Source: Narthecium ossifragum
Lineage: Eukaryota > Streptophyta > Magnoliopsida > Dioscoreales > Nartheciaceae
NCBI GenBank assembly: GCA_963920575.1
Contig: OY986974.1
Location: 18,828,795-18,892,794, forward strand
DNA length: 64,000 nt
Direction of reading: 5' to 3'
The notes under the pieces: model-generated
Told to the model about the DNA's origin: nothing
What the model saw: the letters and a program-made list of their open reading frames with translations, nothing else
The model's database searches: none
Shown here: positions 44,790 to 55,315 of the stretch, in pieces
How positions within the stretch are numbered: position 1 is the first letter of the stretch
How the letters are laid out: every line of letters begins with the position of its first letter
Translations under genes and position numbers: made by a program

Positions 44790-45183
44790 ACGACCAAAAC
44801 CTCTTGCCGCACTCCGAACACGGCGAAGTGACCTCGATGGCACCTTCCGGCTTCTTCTTCCACCGATATTTCTTCTTATTCGAAGTCAATCCGGCATCCG
44901 CTCCTCCTCCGCAACCGCCACCATCACCCACGTGGGGAACTTCGTTGCCGTCGACCGTGCACACGCGCTCCTCCTCCTCCTCCTTCTTTCTTCTTCTTTC
45001 TTCTTCTTCTTCCCCGTCGACGATGTGGTCGAAGTGGCGTCGAGTTCCACCTCCTCCTCGTCCTTCTTTCTTCTTCTTCTTCTTGCACACGTGCTCACGG
45101 TCCCCTCCCCGGTGGTTGCAACCATGGCCATCTGAATGTGGAGCATCGCCGATGGCTTTGCCGCCTCCGGCTCGACCAAAGAT

Positions 45184-45225
45184 TCTGCAACGTTCTATGG
45201 CGGCAGTGATGCCTCCGGAACTATG
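45184..45225 (+). pseudogene. Possible captured fragment of an expansin gene
   Basis: [14 protein letters not shown] equals the conserved start of the mature alpha-expansin domain. After it the sequence departs where expansins continue GGACGYGN. Only 14 residues match, so chance or another source is possible. It lies in the third reading frame relative to the other two captured pieces. Confidence 0.5.
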
Positions 45226-45547
45226 GCTCGAGCTCGCCGTCGATCTCCAACCCAATGGAGGAGATCAATGACGAGTAGTTCAGCGAGAGGGAGCCGGACA
45301 TGCTTGGAGACGGAGATCAAGGACAACGTGGGTGGTGGGAGGAGAGAAGAAAAGAGAGGAAGAGGGAGAAAGAGACGGGGTGGCGGAGGCTTGGCAGAGA
45401 GGTGGATGACGGGAGAAAGGTGGGAAATGGGTGAAAACTCGGGAAATGGGTGTAAAACCGCTCACGTGCGCGCACGTGAGCGGTTTTTCGTCAACTTATA
45501 CTAACGGAGTTGGTGATCGGCATTAAATTTCACTTAATTTATAACTC

Positions 45548-45632
45548 GGTGGTTTCAAATTGCCAATCCGAAACTACAATGTATCAAACTGCATTCCTGG
45601 GAAAGTACGTGGTACCGGAATGCAAAAATCCC
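45548..45632 (-). repeat. MULE right terminal inverted repeat
   Basis: 85 bp, inverted copy of 43,599-43,683. Confidence 0.88.
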
Positions 45633-45641
45633 TATAAAAAA
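45633..45641. repeat. Mutator-like element TSD, right copy
   Basis: tataaaaaa against tataaaaca at 43590-43598. Confidence 0.8.
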
Positions 45642-45954
45642 TTTACATATAACAGTTCTCAAAAGTTACATCATCATAAGTCTCCATAAAAGCACAGCAG
45701 AAGTCCTCTTGACCCTCAAGCATGACCGGATGTCGACGCGCCACCACAGGACGAACAATGGGGGGCCACAGAAGAAGAGCTGGTACCTGCACTTGCAAAT
45801 ACCGCAGCCCAAGTAGGAATGAGCAAAAGCTCAACATGGTTCTACTTTACGACACTCACAAGGAAGGCAACAACAACTGTACTAACTCTGTGCCAAGTAC
45901 TGAGGCCTGCCAAGGATCTCATAAATCCCGTTAATAACCTGAAGGGTACCTGTC

Positions 45955-47594
45955 TATGAGTGCATGAAAGTGCACTCTGAACAACTTTAAAACCATCTCA
46001 ATTGCTAGATTATTATCCTTAATCAGCATCTTTATTACTATTTTTATTTCTATATGTTGCTTCACATGGTTGTTTGGAAAATGCAGGAAATTGGGGTTAA
46101 AAGAAGCTGAAAAGAGTATATGGATCAACTTCAAAAATTAATCTGTACCTGCTCATGAAGAATCAGATGATGTACCATATATGATTGGAAAGCTCTTGAA
46201 GTCTAGATTCTGGAGAATTATACGGTTCGTGATTCCGAGTTTTCGAGAGGAAGTTATAATATTTTTCGTACCAGTGCGCATTGCTGAGTGAATAGTGACG
46301 GTCGACCGTCGCATCATCCGCGGCATCGACCGTCGCGCCCGAAAATCATCACGGTCGACCGTGAGACCTTCACGGTCGACCGTCAAACCCACAGGATCGA
46401 TCGTGGAGCTCAAAAATCCTCAAGATCGACCGTAAGATGCCACGGTCGACCGTCGCATCGACCGTCAGCCTCTGTCAAGGAAAATACTTCGCAGGGTCGA
46501 TGCGAAGATCGACCGTCGCTCTTTCGAATTATTATGAACAGTTGCCGGTCGACCGTCAGGGTCTCACGGTCGACCGCCAGATCAGCCAGGGGCGTATAAC
46601 GGGTTTAAACTTAACCCGAGTTTGCTAATTCTTGGACCCTATAAATAGGAAACTTAGGGTTACTCAAAGGGGGACTTCTTGGACGTTTTTGGAGGCTCTT
46701 TTCTGGGTGTTTCTCAAGGGAAGAAGATGAAGGAATCTCCATCCATGGCCGAGTAATCCACGGGCATGGCGGACGGATGATCTAGCGAGGATTAGGGTTT
46801 CTTCTCCAACGATGGTTCATGTTTTTAATCTTTATTGTTAAACTCTTCTTATGTATTGGATCTTCACAGATTGATTTGTGGTTAAACATTATTATAAATC
46901 CAGTCATGCTTCTTTTATGATATTGTGATCCCATAGTTATCTCCTTCAATTCTCCTACCGAGTCTTGCGAGACCTTTGCTATACATTGCCCGTAGTGACA
47001 GCTGGTATTGTATATTCTTAGGGATCTGGTTAGATAAGGTTGGGGCTCTATACCGAGAGATCTTTGCTATGCATTGCCGATTGTGAGAGTTGGTATTGTG
47101 TATTCTTAGAGATCCGGTTAGAGTTAGGGCTTTGTCCCGATGAACTTTTGCTGCGCGTTGCCTGTAGTGACAGCCGGTATCGTGTATTCTTAGGTTTGGT
47201 TGGATGAAGTTAGAACTATAAAAAGGAAGAACCAATCGTAGGAAGAGACATTTATATATTTTATTAGATTCATAATTCTATATCTTCCGGTTAAGGTGAT
47301 TGGGATGTGAATCCCTTAACTGAGTATCATATGATTCATTGAGAAGAGAAGAACCTAAATCCGAGTGACGTGATTCCTGAAGCCTAGCCTCATTCAAATC
47401 TTGATTTCTTTCGTTAACTTTATCTTACCATTACATCTTCGATCTATTTTCTTAACTTTCATCGCTCTTGATTGTTTTCAATTCATTGTTATCTGTGTTT
47501 CTGGATCTTTCCTGCTTGTCTCTCTGTGGGATTCGACCTCTCTTATGCTGTACTGCACCGCGACCGCTGTGCGTGACACATTTGAGCGACATCA
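45955..47594 (+). mobile_element. Solo LTR of the G1 family, nested in S1
   Basis: Starts tatgagtgcatgaaagtgc and ends gagcgacatca, like the G1 LTRs (24,383 and 52,076). No internal region is attached. Flanks are ctgtc and ctgta (4/5 TSD). Removing it rejoins S1 as gggtacctgtacaaag, which matches the second S1 copy near 47,855. TATA decamer at 46,639-46,648. The U3 cassette differs from G1: acggtcgaccgt instead of atgatcgatcat. Confidence 0.8.
46295..46595. promoter_or_regulatory. acggtcgaccgt palindrome cassette
   Basis: Ten copies of tcgaccg and two variants lie in about 290 bp, most within the perfect 12-bp palindrome acggtcgaccgt. The cassette ends about 50 bp before the TATA decamer, the same place as the G1 and G2 cassettes. 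Confidence 0.55.
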
Positions 47595-49316
47595 CTGTAC
47601 AAAGTACGTCCCTCCGACAGCCACTGTTCAAGGATGGACCATCTCGAACAATCCCTGACACAGGGTGGACATGACGATACCAGTAGAACACCCCTCTCCA
47701 AGCGAGATCTCCACACTTGGCGGAACAATCGTGTTATGACAACCATCTCTCAGCACTCAAAGCAATAGAACCAACACGACCTCTAAACCCCAAATCAAAA
47801 GCTAAGGCTTGCCAGGGAGCCCATAAATCCCATTGATACCCCCAGGGTTCCTGTCCAAAGTACATCCCTCCGACAGCCACTGTTCAAGGACGGAGCACCT
47901 CCGACAATCCCTGACACAGGGTGGACATGACGATACCAGTAGGAGTAACGACATCCACCTCTTAGCAATTGATACTGGAGTACTAGGGACAAACCTCATA
48001 TAAGTTCGACTGGATCGCTGCAACGGTACTACCAACCGCTGCCAGCCGATCCGCAGCAGGTCCCGGTATTATGACCGTTAATCACGGACTCCTGCAACGG
48101 GAAGCAACCCCGAAAACCGCTGATGAACAGTAAAATATAATATTATATTTAAAACACCAAAACATTCTCTGCCTAGAGCTAATTGACCCCGTCGATCCGA
48201 CATCCAAACGACGTCGGATTCAAGATCCAACTTAGACTCCAGTAGTCCAATATGCCGGGATCAATATATCTAAAATCTAGAAACATCCAAATGCTGGATT
48301 AACGGAAAAACACTAATCAAAACTGCTAATCAAAACTAACTTACCATTGCTTGCTGCAACGCAACCCACCAGTGCGAACATCATAACAAATCGTAGGAAA
48401 TTCAGAAAATTATGAAATCAGTTGGGTTGGAGAGTAGATTCAACGATATACAACTCTCCTGTTCATCACAACCCAAGAACATGCACGTACTGATCGAAAA
48501 ACTCGCCGCAAACCGGCTGTTCTTCAAGAACAACAGAAACCAGAAAATCCGAGATTAAACATGCATAAATCCTACTAAAATCTCATTAAATCTTATGAAA
48601 CTTATAACATAAATTATACTAAGCAAGAGGAAGCCAACAACATAAAGAACTATAAGATCTACTGGCTAGATTAAAAGAAGCCCATTAAACAACTCTCGTA
48701 GGTAGAAAACCTACCGGAAACGCTAATCCTCGGTTGATTCCCCGCTAAACAGCAGCTAATCAAGCACCAACCCATGTCAGGGATCTTCCTCACGTCGCCA
48801 TGAGTCCAACGAGCCTTGGAACGCCCAAAACGGTGGCCGGAGGAGGAAGAACAGAGAAGAAGAAGGTTCAGCCGGAAACAGGGGAAGCAGAACCACGGAA
48901 GAAGAAGAGAGAAGAAGGAAGAAGAAGAAGGAGAAGGAGAGGAAGAAAAGGGGAAGAAGAGGCAGGGGAAAGCCGGGAAAGGAGGGGAAAAGGGGGAGGA
49001 GAGGAGAGAAAGTCTCCTCTCCCTCTGACAAAGGGAGCGACGATCACGGCGGCCGTCCTCTCAAAGAAGACATGCCACCGACACGATAGCGATCGATCGC
49101 TCCAAGGAGCAATCGGTCGCTCACAACAGGCTTCTGCGTGCCCGAGCTGGGATCTTCCGATCCCGGGTCCACCTAACCAGTCTATTGAAACACATACACC
49201 AAAACAAGGCCGGTGTGTGCACACGCGGGTGTGAAACAAACCAACAAGGCGCAATTTACGAAATTGCCCTTTGCGGTCTACAACGAGCCACAGGGGTAGA
49301 GGGGCAGGTCCTCACA

Positions 49317-49905
49317 TTAGAAGTAGTATGTGTCATGGATTCTTTCCTTAATTTTGTACGTAGTCAAAACTAATTGTTTGTTTTAATTTTTCTGCATAGA
49401 TACATGATTCAGCAAGTCTAGAATTTAACTTACGCTCCTCAACATCGAGTCATGATCCCGCATCCATCGATGATGGTACGTACATTGTAACTTTTAGATT
49501 CCAAATCTTATTGTAATTAGATAGCTAATTTGTGGTGATAATTAGACACCTGTTTTGGTTGAATATGGATCGTAAGTTGAGAAAACAGTGTCTTATTATT
49601 GTTGTGATAAATTTTTCTTCCTTATGCATGCAGGTACCCCATAATTGTGAATATTAATGGAAGATGTATATGGCCAGGTCTACTTTGAAGGAATATTTTT
49701 TTATTTTTAAACCTTTCAGCTAAATAGTGTAATGGTAGGTATTGTTGGACGCAATATATGGATTTGTAGTATTGTGGAAAATTAGATGCTTATTTTGTAT
49801 CATTTTGGGTACTTGTAAATACTATATTTAATGTATTCAGTGTATATCTTTCCAGCGATTTTCTCGTCATAGTTGAATACACTTAAAGACCATATACCCA
49901 CATGT
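49317..49905. other. CACTA internal region, right part
   Basis: AT-rich, no clear ORF. Begins with the S1 TSD copy ttaga. Splice-like ctgcatag and atgcag sites flank short coding-like stretches (49,400-49,480), but no product is recognisable. Confidence 0.35.
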
Positions 49906-49909
49906 ATTA

Positions 49910-50622
49910 GCACTCTATACCCGCAGTTAACTAACCGCTGGACTAGACCTCCAACACCAATGGTCGGATTATTGCTATACCAGCGGTTTTTTTGTCATCT
50001 ACGATCATTCATCAAGACCATTTAGCCACATGTTTTAGCACTCTATACCAGCTGTTAGTCACTGCTGGCCTAGTAAGACAACACCAGCGGTTATTTTGTG
50101 GCTTGACTGGCGTTCTGTTGCGTCAGATTTGATCATGTATGAAGCCCCTATACCCGCGGCCTTACCCATCCTATACCAGCGGTTAGTCACCGCTGGCCTA
50201 GTCACAAAACACCAGCGGCTAGTTTGTGGCTTGACTGGCGTTTTGTGGTGTCAGATTTGATCATGTATGAAGCCCTTATACCCGCGGCCTTACGCATCCT
50301 ATACCAGCGGTTCATCACCGTTGGCCTACCTAGACAATGCCAGTAGCTACTTTGCAGCTTGACCAGCATTTTTTTGTGTCACAGAAACCCCTATACCCAC
50401 GGCTATACCCATCCTATAGCAGCGGTTAAGTCCCCGCGAGCATTGGACGATATATACCCATGCCAGTTTTAGTTACCAGCGGTCGATAAAATCTTTGGTG
50501 TAGCCTATACCGGCGCCACCAAAACCAACGGGTCTTGACCACTGGTGTAGCCTATGCCAGCGGCCGGAATTGATCTATACCAGCGGTTACAACCGCTGGT
50601 TTAGGCTGTTTCTCTTGTAGTG
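49910..50622. repeat. CACTA right subterminal repeats
   Basis: At least ten ccagcggt / accgctgg words. A ~123-bp unit is directly repeated: gcgttctgttgcgtcagatttgatcatgt-type text near 50,112, and again with gcgttttgtggtg near 50,235. Ends cttgtagtg. Confidence 0.75.
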
Positions 50623-50780
50623 TCAGGAATGAAAACCCCACCTGTCTGAGCTGGAAGAACTTCGGAATGATGCTTATGAGAGTTTCCGGATATTCAAGGA
50701 AGAAACAAATGCCTACCATGACAAGCGAATCATGAGCAAAACGTTTCTAGAAGAAACAGCTGTCTACCTTGGTTGAGAGC
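50623..50780 (+). pseudogene. G1 pol C-terminal segment
   Basis: LSELEELRNDAYESFRIFKEE and AYHDKRIMSK, the region just after the integrase core, in the frame expected after [13 protein letters not shown] sits at the start. The downstream [13 protein letters not shown] part is not recognisable. Confidence 0.75.
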
Positions 50781-52075
50781 TTCGACCACTATTCTGGAGA
50801 TGAGAAATTCGGCCACCCTGAGCATCCTTGGGCAAGATTACAACTATTTTGTCAGGTGACCTCGCTCCTATATCGATTTATAATTCTTATCTATTCTATT
50901 TAAAATTTAAACATGCACTCTGTTTTATTCTCCTAGCATACTTAGCACACATTGAGGATAGTGTGAATTTCAGGTTTGGGGGTGTAGGCATACATGACCT
51001 TATGCATGTTACTTTGTGGGTTTAATAGTACTGAATTGAGCATGTTACTAAAAATTGTACATGAGCTGAAATGTTTTATGCTTATTATACATGTTGCTTT
51101 CACATTGATTGACCTATGCATGGATTGCATGTGTGATAATCTGAAGGTAGAACATCATGTGATTCAGACACGAACACTTTATGTGCAGTGGTAATTATAC
51201 TCACCAGAGGAATGAGCATGCTATTGTTAACCTGGACCATGATTTAAACTTTAGCTAGTATGTGAATATTGCATGCACAAAGAGAGAAAAAAAACTAATA
51301 TATATATATAGTGAGCTTCTGGAGCTTGATTCGTAGCCGTTGGATCTGATTCTTGAGCCTGATGAGTGTTTTACATTTAGTGTCCTAAAGCCGTCTGGTT
51401 TGGGAGTCGTTGGCTTGAGGTCATTACATGGATCCAGTTGTAGTTTAAGGGATCAAGCTGTGCCTAAACGACTATTAAGTGATCTACTGAGTAACCGGGT
51501 GTTCTTGCCTCAGGAAGTGGGTAGCTCGCGTAAAAAAGTAGAACCATTGATAGCTATAAAAAAAAGCATGCTGTAGTTTAAGTGTGAGGGTTGAATGATT
51601 GGCCAGGAAGATAGTGGTGTGTTTGGACTAATGATGGGTAGAAGTTGGTTCTTTATATAACCTTTATTTGTCACGTCACATGTGCTCATCTGGATGGTGA
51701 TTAGCATGTTTGAAGTGTAGAAGTTAATTTCATGTGTTTGTAGTATGTCCATAACTATAAGAAGTTTTTCGTGCTCTGTACTGTATAGAACTCTATTGAC
51801 CCGATAAGGTAGAACTCTTATCATCCATGTCTACAGCCTTTGTGTTCATCAGAATGGTGATTAGCATGTTTGAAGTGTAGAAGTTAATTTCATGTGTTGG
51901 TAGTATGTGCATAAGTACAAGAAGTTTTCGTACTCTGTATTATATAGAACTCTATTGACCTGATAAGAAAGAACTCTTATCATACATGTCTACAGTCTTG
52001 AACCGTTGGTGTGCTTAATTATATTTTTATGCGCTTTAAATTGATAGAACTCTTATCATACATGTCTACAGTCTT
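50781..52075 (+). other. G1 non-coding 3' region with 160-bp tandem duplication
   Basis: Polypurine-like tract tttcaggtttgggggtg near 50,968 and gtttaagtgtgaggg near 51,577. A unit beginning ggtgattagcatgtttgaag is present at 51,696 and 51,856 (period 160). The end of the unit, tcatacatgtctacagtcttgaac, recurs at the left edge of the 3' LTR. Confidence 0.6.
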
Positions 52076-53533
52076 GAACAGTCTTATAATCATTTTAATT
52101 GCTGGATTATTATCCTTAATCAACATCTTTATTACTATTTTTATATTTATATGTTGCTTTATATAGTTGTTTGAATAATGTAGGAAATTGAAGCTAAAAG
52201 AAGCTGAAAAGATTACATGGGTCAAATTGGAAGATTAAATTGTACCTTCTCATGAATAACTAGATGATTTTTCATATATGGATGAAAAGCTCTTGAAGTC
52301 TAGTTTTTGGATAATTTTTAATTCATGATTAAGAGTTTTCTAGAGGAAGTTACGACATTTTTAGTACCAATTACGCAGTCTAAATCGCAAAAGAGAAAAT
52401 ACGCAGGAAAGATGATCAATCTTCTTCCCATATAATGATTGATCATTTATTCACCAGGAGATGACCGAGAGCTATGTTTACTCGGATGAATCTTTTCCCT
52501 TAAAGAAGATCGATCATTTTCGCAGTTGAGAAAATTGAGAAAATCGACGATACAAATGATCAATCATCCTCAGGCGTGACACTTCTATGGGATGAAATGA
52601 TCGATCTTCACCCCTAAAAGATCGATCTTTATACGATGGCTTAGCAAAATAAAGGGCCAAGATAAAATCCGAGTGGGAATCTTTTGGAGGCTATAAATAG
52701 GTAACTTAGGGTTATTCAATGGGAGCTTTTCGGGGACTTTTCTGGAGAAGTAAGGAGACCAATCCACCATCCATGAACTTGTAATCTTCGGGCATGGCGG
52801 ATGGATGACTAAGCAAGGACTAGGGTTTCTTTTTCTATCATTGGTTCATGTTTTAATTTTTAATGTTTAAACTCTATATATGTATTGGATCTTCATAAAT
52901 GGTTATGTGATTGAACATTATTATAACTTCAGTCATGCTTTTGTTATGATATTGTGACCTCATAGTTATCTGTTGTGTTTTCTTACCTAGTCTCGTGAAA
53001 CTTTTATTATGCATTGGCCTTAGTGACAGCTGGTATTGCGTATTCTTAGGGATCTGGTAATAGAAGGTTAGGGCTTTGTCCCGTGAAGCTTTAACTGCAC
53101 ATTGCCTGTAGTGACAGCCGGTATCGTGTATTCTTAGGTTCTGGTAGGACGGAGTTAAGGCTACAACGAGAAGAACCAAACATTGAACGAGACATTTATA
53201 TTCTATCAGATTTATAATTTCATATCTTCCAATCGAGATGATTGGGATGTGAATTTCTCGACTGAGTTTTGAATGAACCATTGGTGAGAGAAGAACCCAA
53301 GTCTGAGTGAGGGATTCCCGAAACCTAACCTCATCCAAATCCTGATTTCCGTCCTTAGCTTTATTTTACCGTTAAATCTTCATTCTAACTTTCTTAACTC
53401 TTACGCTCTTGATTGTTGTCAATAAATTGTTATTTGTGTTCTGGATCATTTCTGCTTATTTCTTTGTGAGATCTATCTCTCTTATGTTGTACTGCACCGT
53501 GACCGCTGTGCGAGACACATTTGAGCGACATCA
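52076..53533 (+). repeat. G1 3' LTR, left edge replaced
   Basis: Matches the 5' LTR from gaacagtcttataatc to gagcgacatca. The first ~27 bases (tgatgagtgcatg..) are missing and replaced by sequence of the adjoining repeat. TATA decamer at 52,691-52,700. Palindrome cassette at 52,410-52,625. Confidence 0.8.
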
Positions 53534-54044
53534 GTGATTGTCATGAGCAGAGGAGAGGAGTTGGTCCTGCAGGTTGATGCTTCATACAAGAATGGTGGAC
53601 AGAAGGCTGCAATTGGTGTGGTGGGACTCCAAGGGAAAGAGGCGGTTTGGGTGATGGAAATGCCGATCCAAGACCGCTCTGTTTTAGAGGCCGAGTTTCA
53701 TGCAGTTTGTAAGGGTATGATATGGGCAAAGGAAAGCGGCCTACTCCTGTTGGTCTTGGAAACAGATTCGTTGATAGCTGTAGACGTCTTGCCGAGCAGA
53801 ATATATGGTCTAGTCAAAAAATATGGAGGTGATTTTGCATATGATTTGGGGAACAGCTATTCACTTCCAGACCTTGATTTTTGTTTATGTTCCTCAAGAA
53901 CAGAATTGTAAAGCTATGGAGTTTCTCGGTGTCAGGGCTCTATGTTCCCGCTGTATTGGGCCGTGGAAGACGAATCACGACGTTGGACAGGTTTTTAAAG
54001 CCCTTAGCCCTTAGCCATTAGGCTCAATTAATCAAAAAAAAAAA
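53534..54044 (+). mobile_element. LINE 3' end with RNase H fragment and poly(A)
   Basis: Begins directly at the G1 3' LTR end. It encodes the LINE RNase H domain: LVLQVDASYKNGGQKAAIG, LEAEFHAVCKGM, LETDSL. After a frameshift near 53,820-53,880 it reads FVYVPQEQNCKAMEFLGVRAL. It ends in tcaattaatc plus 11 A's (54,034-54,044). L1B lacks exactly this domain, so it could be L1B's displaced 3' end or an independent truncated LINE. Confidence 0.75.
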
Positions 54045-54508
54045 TAGAGGAGAATGAGACCCCGGTGACGTGGCGAAAGTGGGTCAAAAATATGCTTGGA
54101 ATGTGCTGACGTGGACAAGAATTTAAGACGAAAAGTCAAATTGTATTAAAAGGTCGGTCAAAATTTGTTTTCCATCGGACCACCTAACAGCGTCTTTGTT
54201 GAGGCCCAAATAAAAGCTGATTTTTAAAAAGAGGCATTCAAAGATTTTTGAGAGTGAGGAACCATATAAAATTTTTAATGAGCCGTAAGATACTAATCGA
54301 TAATTTAACCAAAGAAAAACTGTGCAAATATGGTTTAAAAAATCGAAGCATTTGCATAATTCATAAGAAGTCTCCGTGAGACTCATTTTATTGAAATCAA
54401 GGTAGACCAATCAACAACCTCAAACATCAACCAAGATTAATCCAATGTCCAATAAACTTTTATATCATTTTATTATCTCCTATAATACGTAGGTTTTGGG
54501 GGTAAACT
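54045..54508. other. 3' flank of GST-B
   Basis: Homologous to 1,885-2,339 but clearly diverged (several indels). Contains the GST-B 3' UTR and poly(A) signal. No other gene. Confidence 0.65.
54387..54392 (-). terminator. Poly(A) signal of GST-B
   Basis: AATAAA on the minus strand, about 117 bp past the stop codon. Confidence 0.55.
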
Positions 54509-55315
54509 TCAATTGGCAGTAGGAGGAGCATTCCACACAGCTTGGAGCTTCTTGAAGAGCTCTAGCAGCTCCTCGGTTGTAGGCATAACCTCCTTCACTG
54601 CATTTTCAACACAGAAACACTCAGCCCAGCCAACCAACAATGGAATCTTGGCCGTGTCGAGGAATTTGACGCCAGTCAAGTGCTCTAAGGCCTTGATCCA
54701 ACCAAGATAGCTCCCGAAGGCGATGTCCAAATAGCCAATTGAATCTCCTCCAAAGAAACCCTTTCCATTACTGCACTTGTCAAAGGCATCCTCGAGCAAC
54801 TCGAGTGCTGCAAGCAATTGGTCGATACCTTGCTTCTTGGTCTCCTCGGTCTGTGCTTTGAGAATGCTTAGTAGAGCAGGGAAGACCTGCAAACAAGGAG
54901 ATGATCACAAAAGGTCAGTCTTTAGGATGCTTAATTAGTCATTTGATGGACGGCAGCAATAGATATTCTTTGTGAGATGTACCTTATCGTCGACATAGAC
55001 AGCCCAGAAGCGTGCGATAGCGCGGTCGTAGGGGTGTGAGGGGAGGATTGAAGGCGCGGCAGAGGAGGTCCAGACATCGTCGATGTACTGCACAATGATC
55101 ATGGACTCGCAAATGGGCTTGCCATTGTGGATGAGCACAGGGATTTTCTTGTAAACAGGGTTGGATTTCAGCAGCAGCTGGCTCTTCTCCCCAAACTTCT
55201 CCTGGAGGAACTCGTAGGTCACTCCTTTCAGGTTCAGCGCGACCCTTGGTCTTATCACAAAGGGGCTCCCCAGCACCCCGATCAACTTCATGGCCTCCTC
55301 CGCGCCTGCAGCCAT
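54509..55315 (-). CDS. Tau-class glutathione S-transferase, copy B
   Basis: Exon 1 is 55315-54983 (111 codons), intron 54982-54887 (96 bp, GTACAT..TTTGCAG), exon 2 54886-54509 (125 codons plus stop); 236 aa, the normal tau length (about 220-240). The catalytic serine lies in GSPF (about residue 17). Glutathione-site residues are in [11 protein letters not shown] and [10 protein letters not shown]. The C-terminal domain has [13 protein letters not shown] and LVGWAECF. Expected role is cytosolic glutathione conjugation or peroxide detoxification. It differs from copy C at three residues only (E7, M9, and T near the C-terminus). TATA box 80 bp upstream of the ATG. A MITE lies about 0.8 kb upstream. 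Confidence 0.94.

Larger units (their letters stand above)
43599..45632. mobile_element. Chimeric Pack-MULE with captured host gene fragments
   Basis: 2,034 bp with 85-bp terminal inverted repeats (gggatttttgcattccgg .. ccggaatgcaaaaatccc) and a 9-bp TSD matching at 8 positions. Both fit a Mutator-like element. No transposase is present. The interior is GC-rich coding-like DNA from at least two unrelated host genes and probably a third, joined by (CTC)n/(TTC)n filler. A segment cccgtcgacgatgtggtcg with its neighbours occurs twice, near 44,528 and 45,015. It inserted into S1. Confidence 0.85.
43489..49316 (+). mobile_element. Solo LTR (S1), ~2.1 kb net, nested in the CACTA element
   Basis: Starts tgtcgcgccccgg and ends caggtcctcaca, with TG..CA ends and a 4/5 TSD (ttagc/ttaga). 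No second LTR or coding region of the same element is present. Removing the Mutator-like element and the G1-family solo LTR leaves about 2.1 kb. Orientation is inferred from the TG start. A ~258-bp segment is duplicated on either side of the inner solo LTR (45,902 and about 47,805). A purine-rich gaagaagga run lies at 48,845-49,010. Confidence 0.65.
40838..50622. mobile_element. Non-autonomous CACTA element, nested in G1
   Basis: It starts cactacaacaaaaatagc and ends gctgtttctcttgtagtg, i.e. inverted CACTACAA ends. Both ends carry many ccagcggt / accgctgg words in both orientations (40,868-41,190 and 49,910-50,605), the subterminal arrays typical of CACTA elements. Flanks are cca and tca, an imperfect 3-bp TSD. 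About 4 kb of its own DNA remains; no transposase ORF is visible. It contains the solo LTR S1. The G1 integrase frame resumes right after it. Confidence 0.85.
24383..53533 (+). mobile_element. Ty3/gypsy element G1 (Athila-like), split by G2 and a CACTA element
   Basis: 5' LTR, a primer binding site, degraded gag-pol and a 3' LTR of the same family in the same orientation. Pol stops at 30,222, resumes at 40,063, stops at 40,837 and resumes at 50,623. The resumed frames continue the same protein (WNAQ then DKRR; then ELEELRNDAYESF). The host element is about 9.5 kb without its insertions. No matching 5-bp TSD is found at the outer ends. Confidence 0.82.

Noticed and set aside
43751..45271. 506-codon ORF as one real protein
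   Set aside because: It is held open by stop-free CTC/TTC filler; only its fasciclin part is gene-like, and the other captured pieces are in other frames.
48845..49020. Glu/Lys/Arg-rich ORFs
   Set aside because: They translate a gaagaagga purine run inside the solo LTR S1.
24378..53538. TSD for the whole G1 element (gagac / gtgat)
   Set aside because: Too few positions agree; the outer flanks do not look like a duplicated target.
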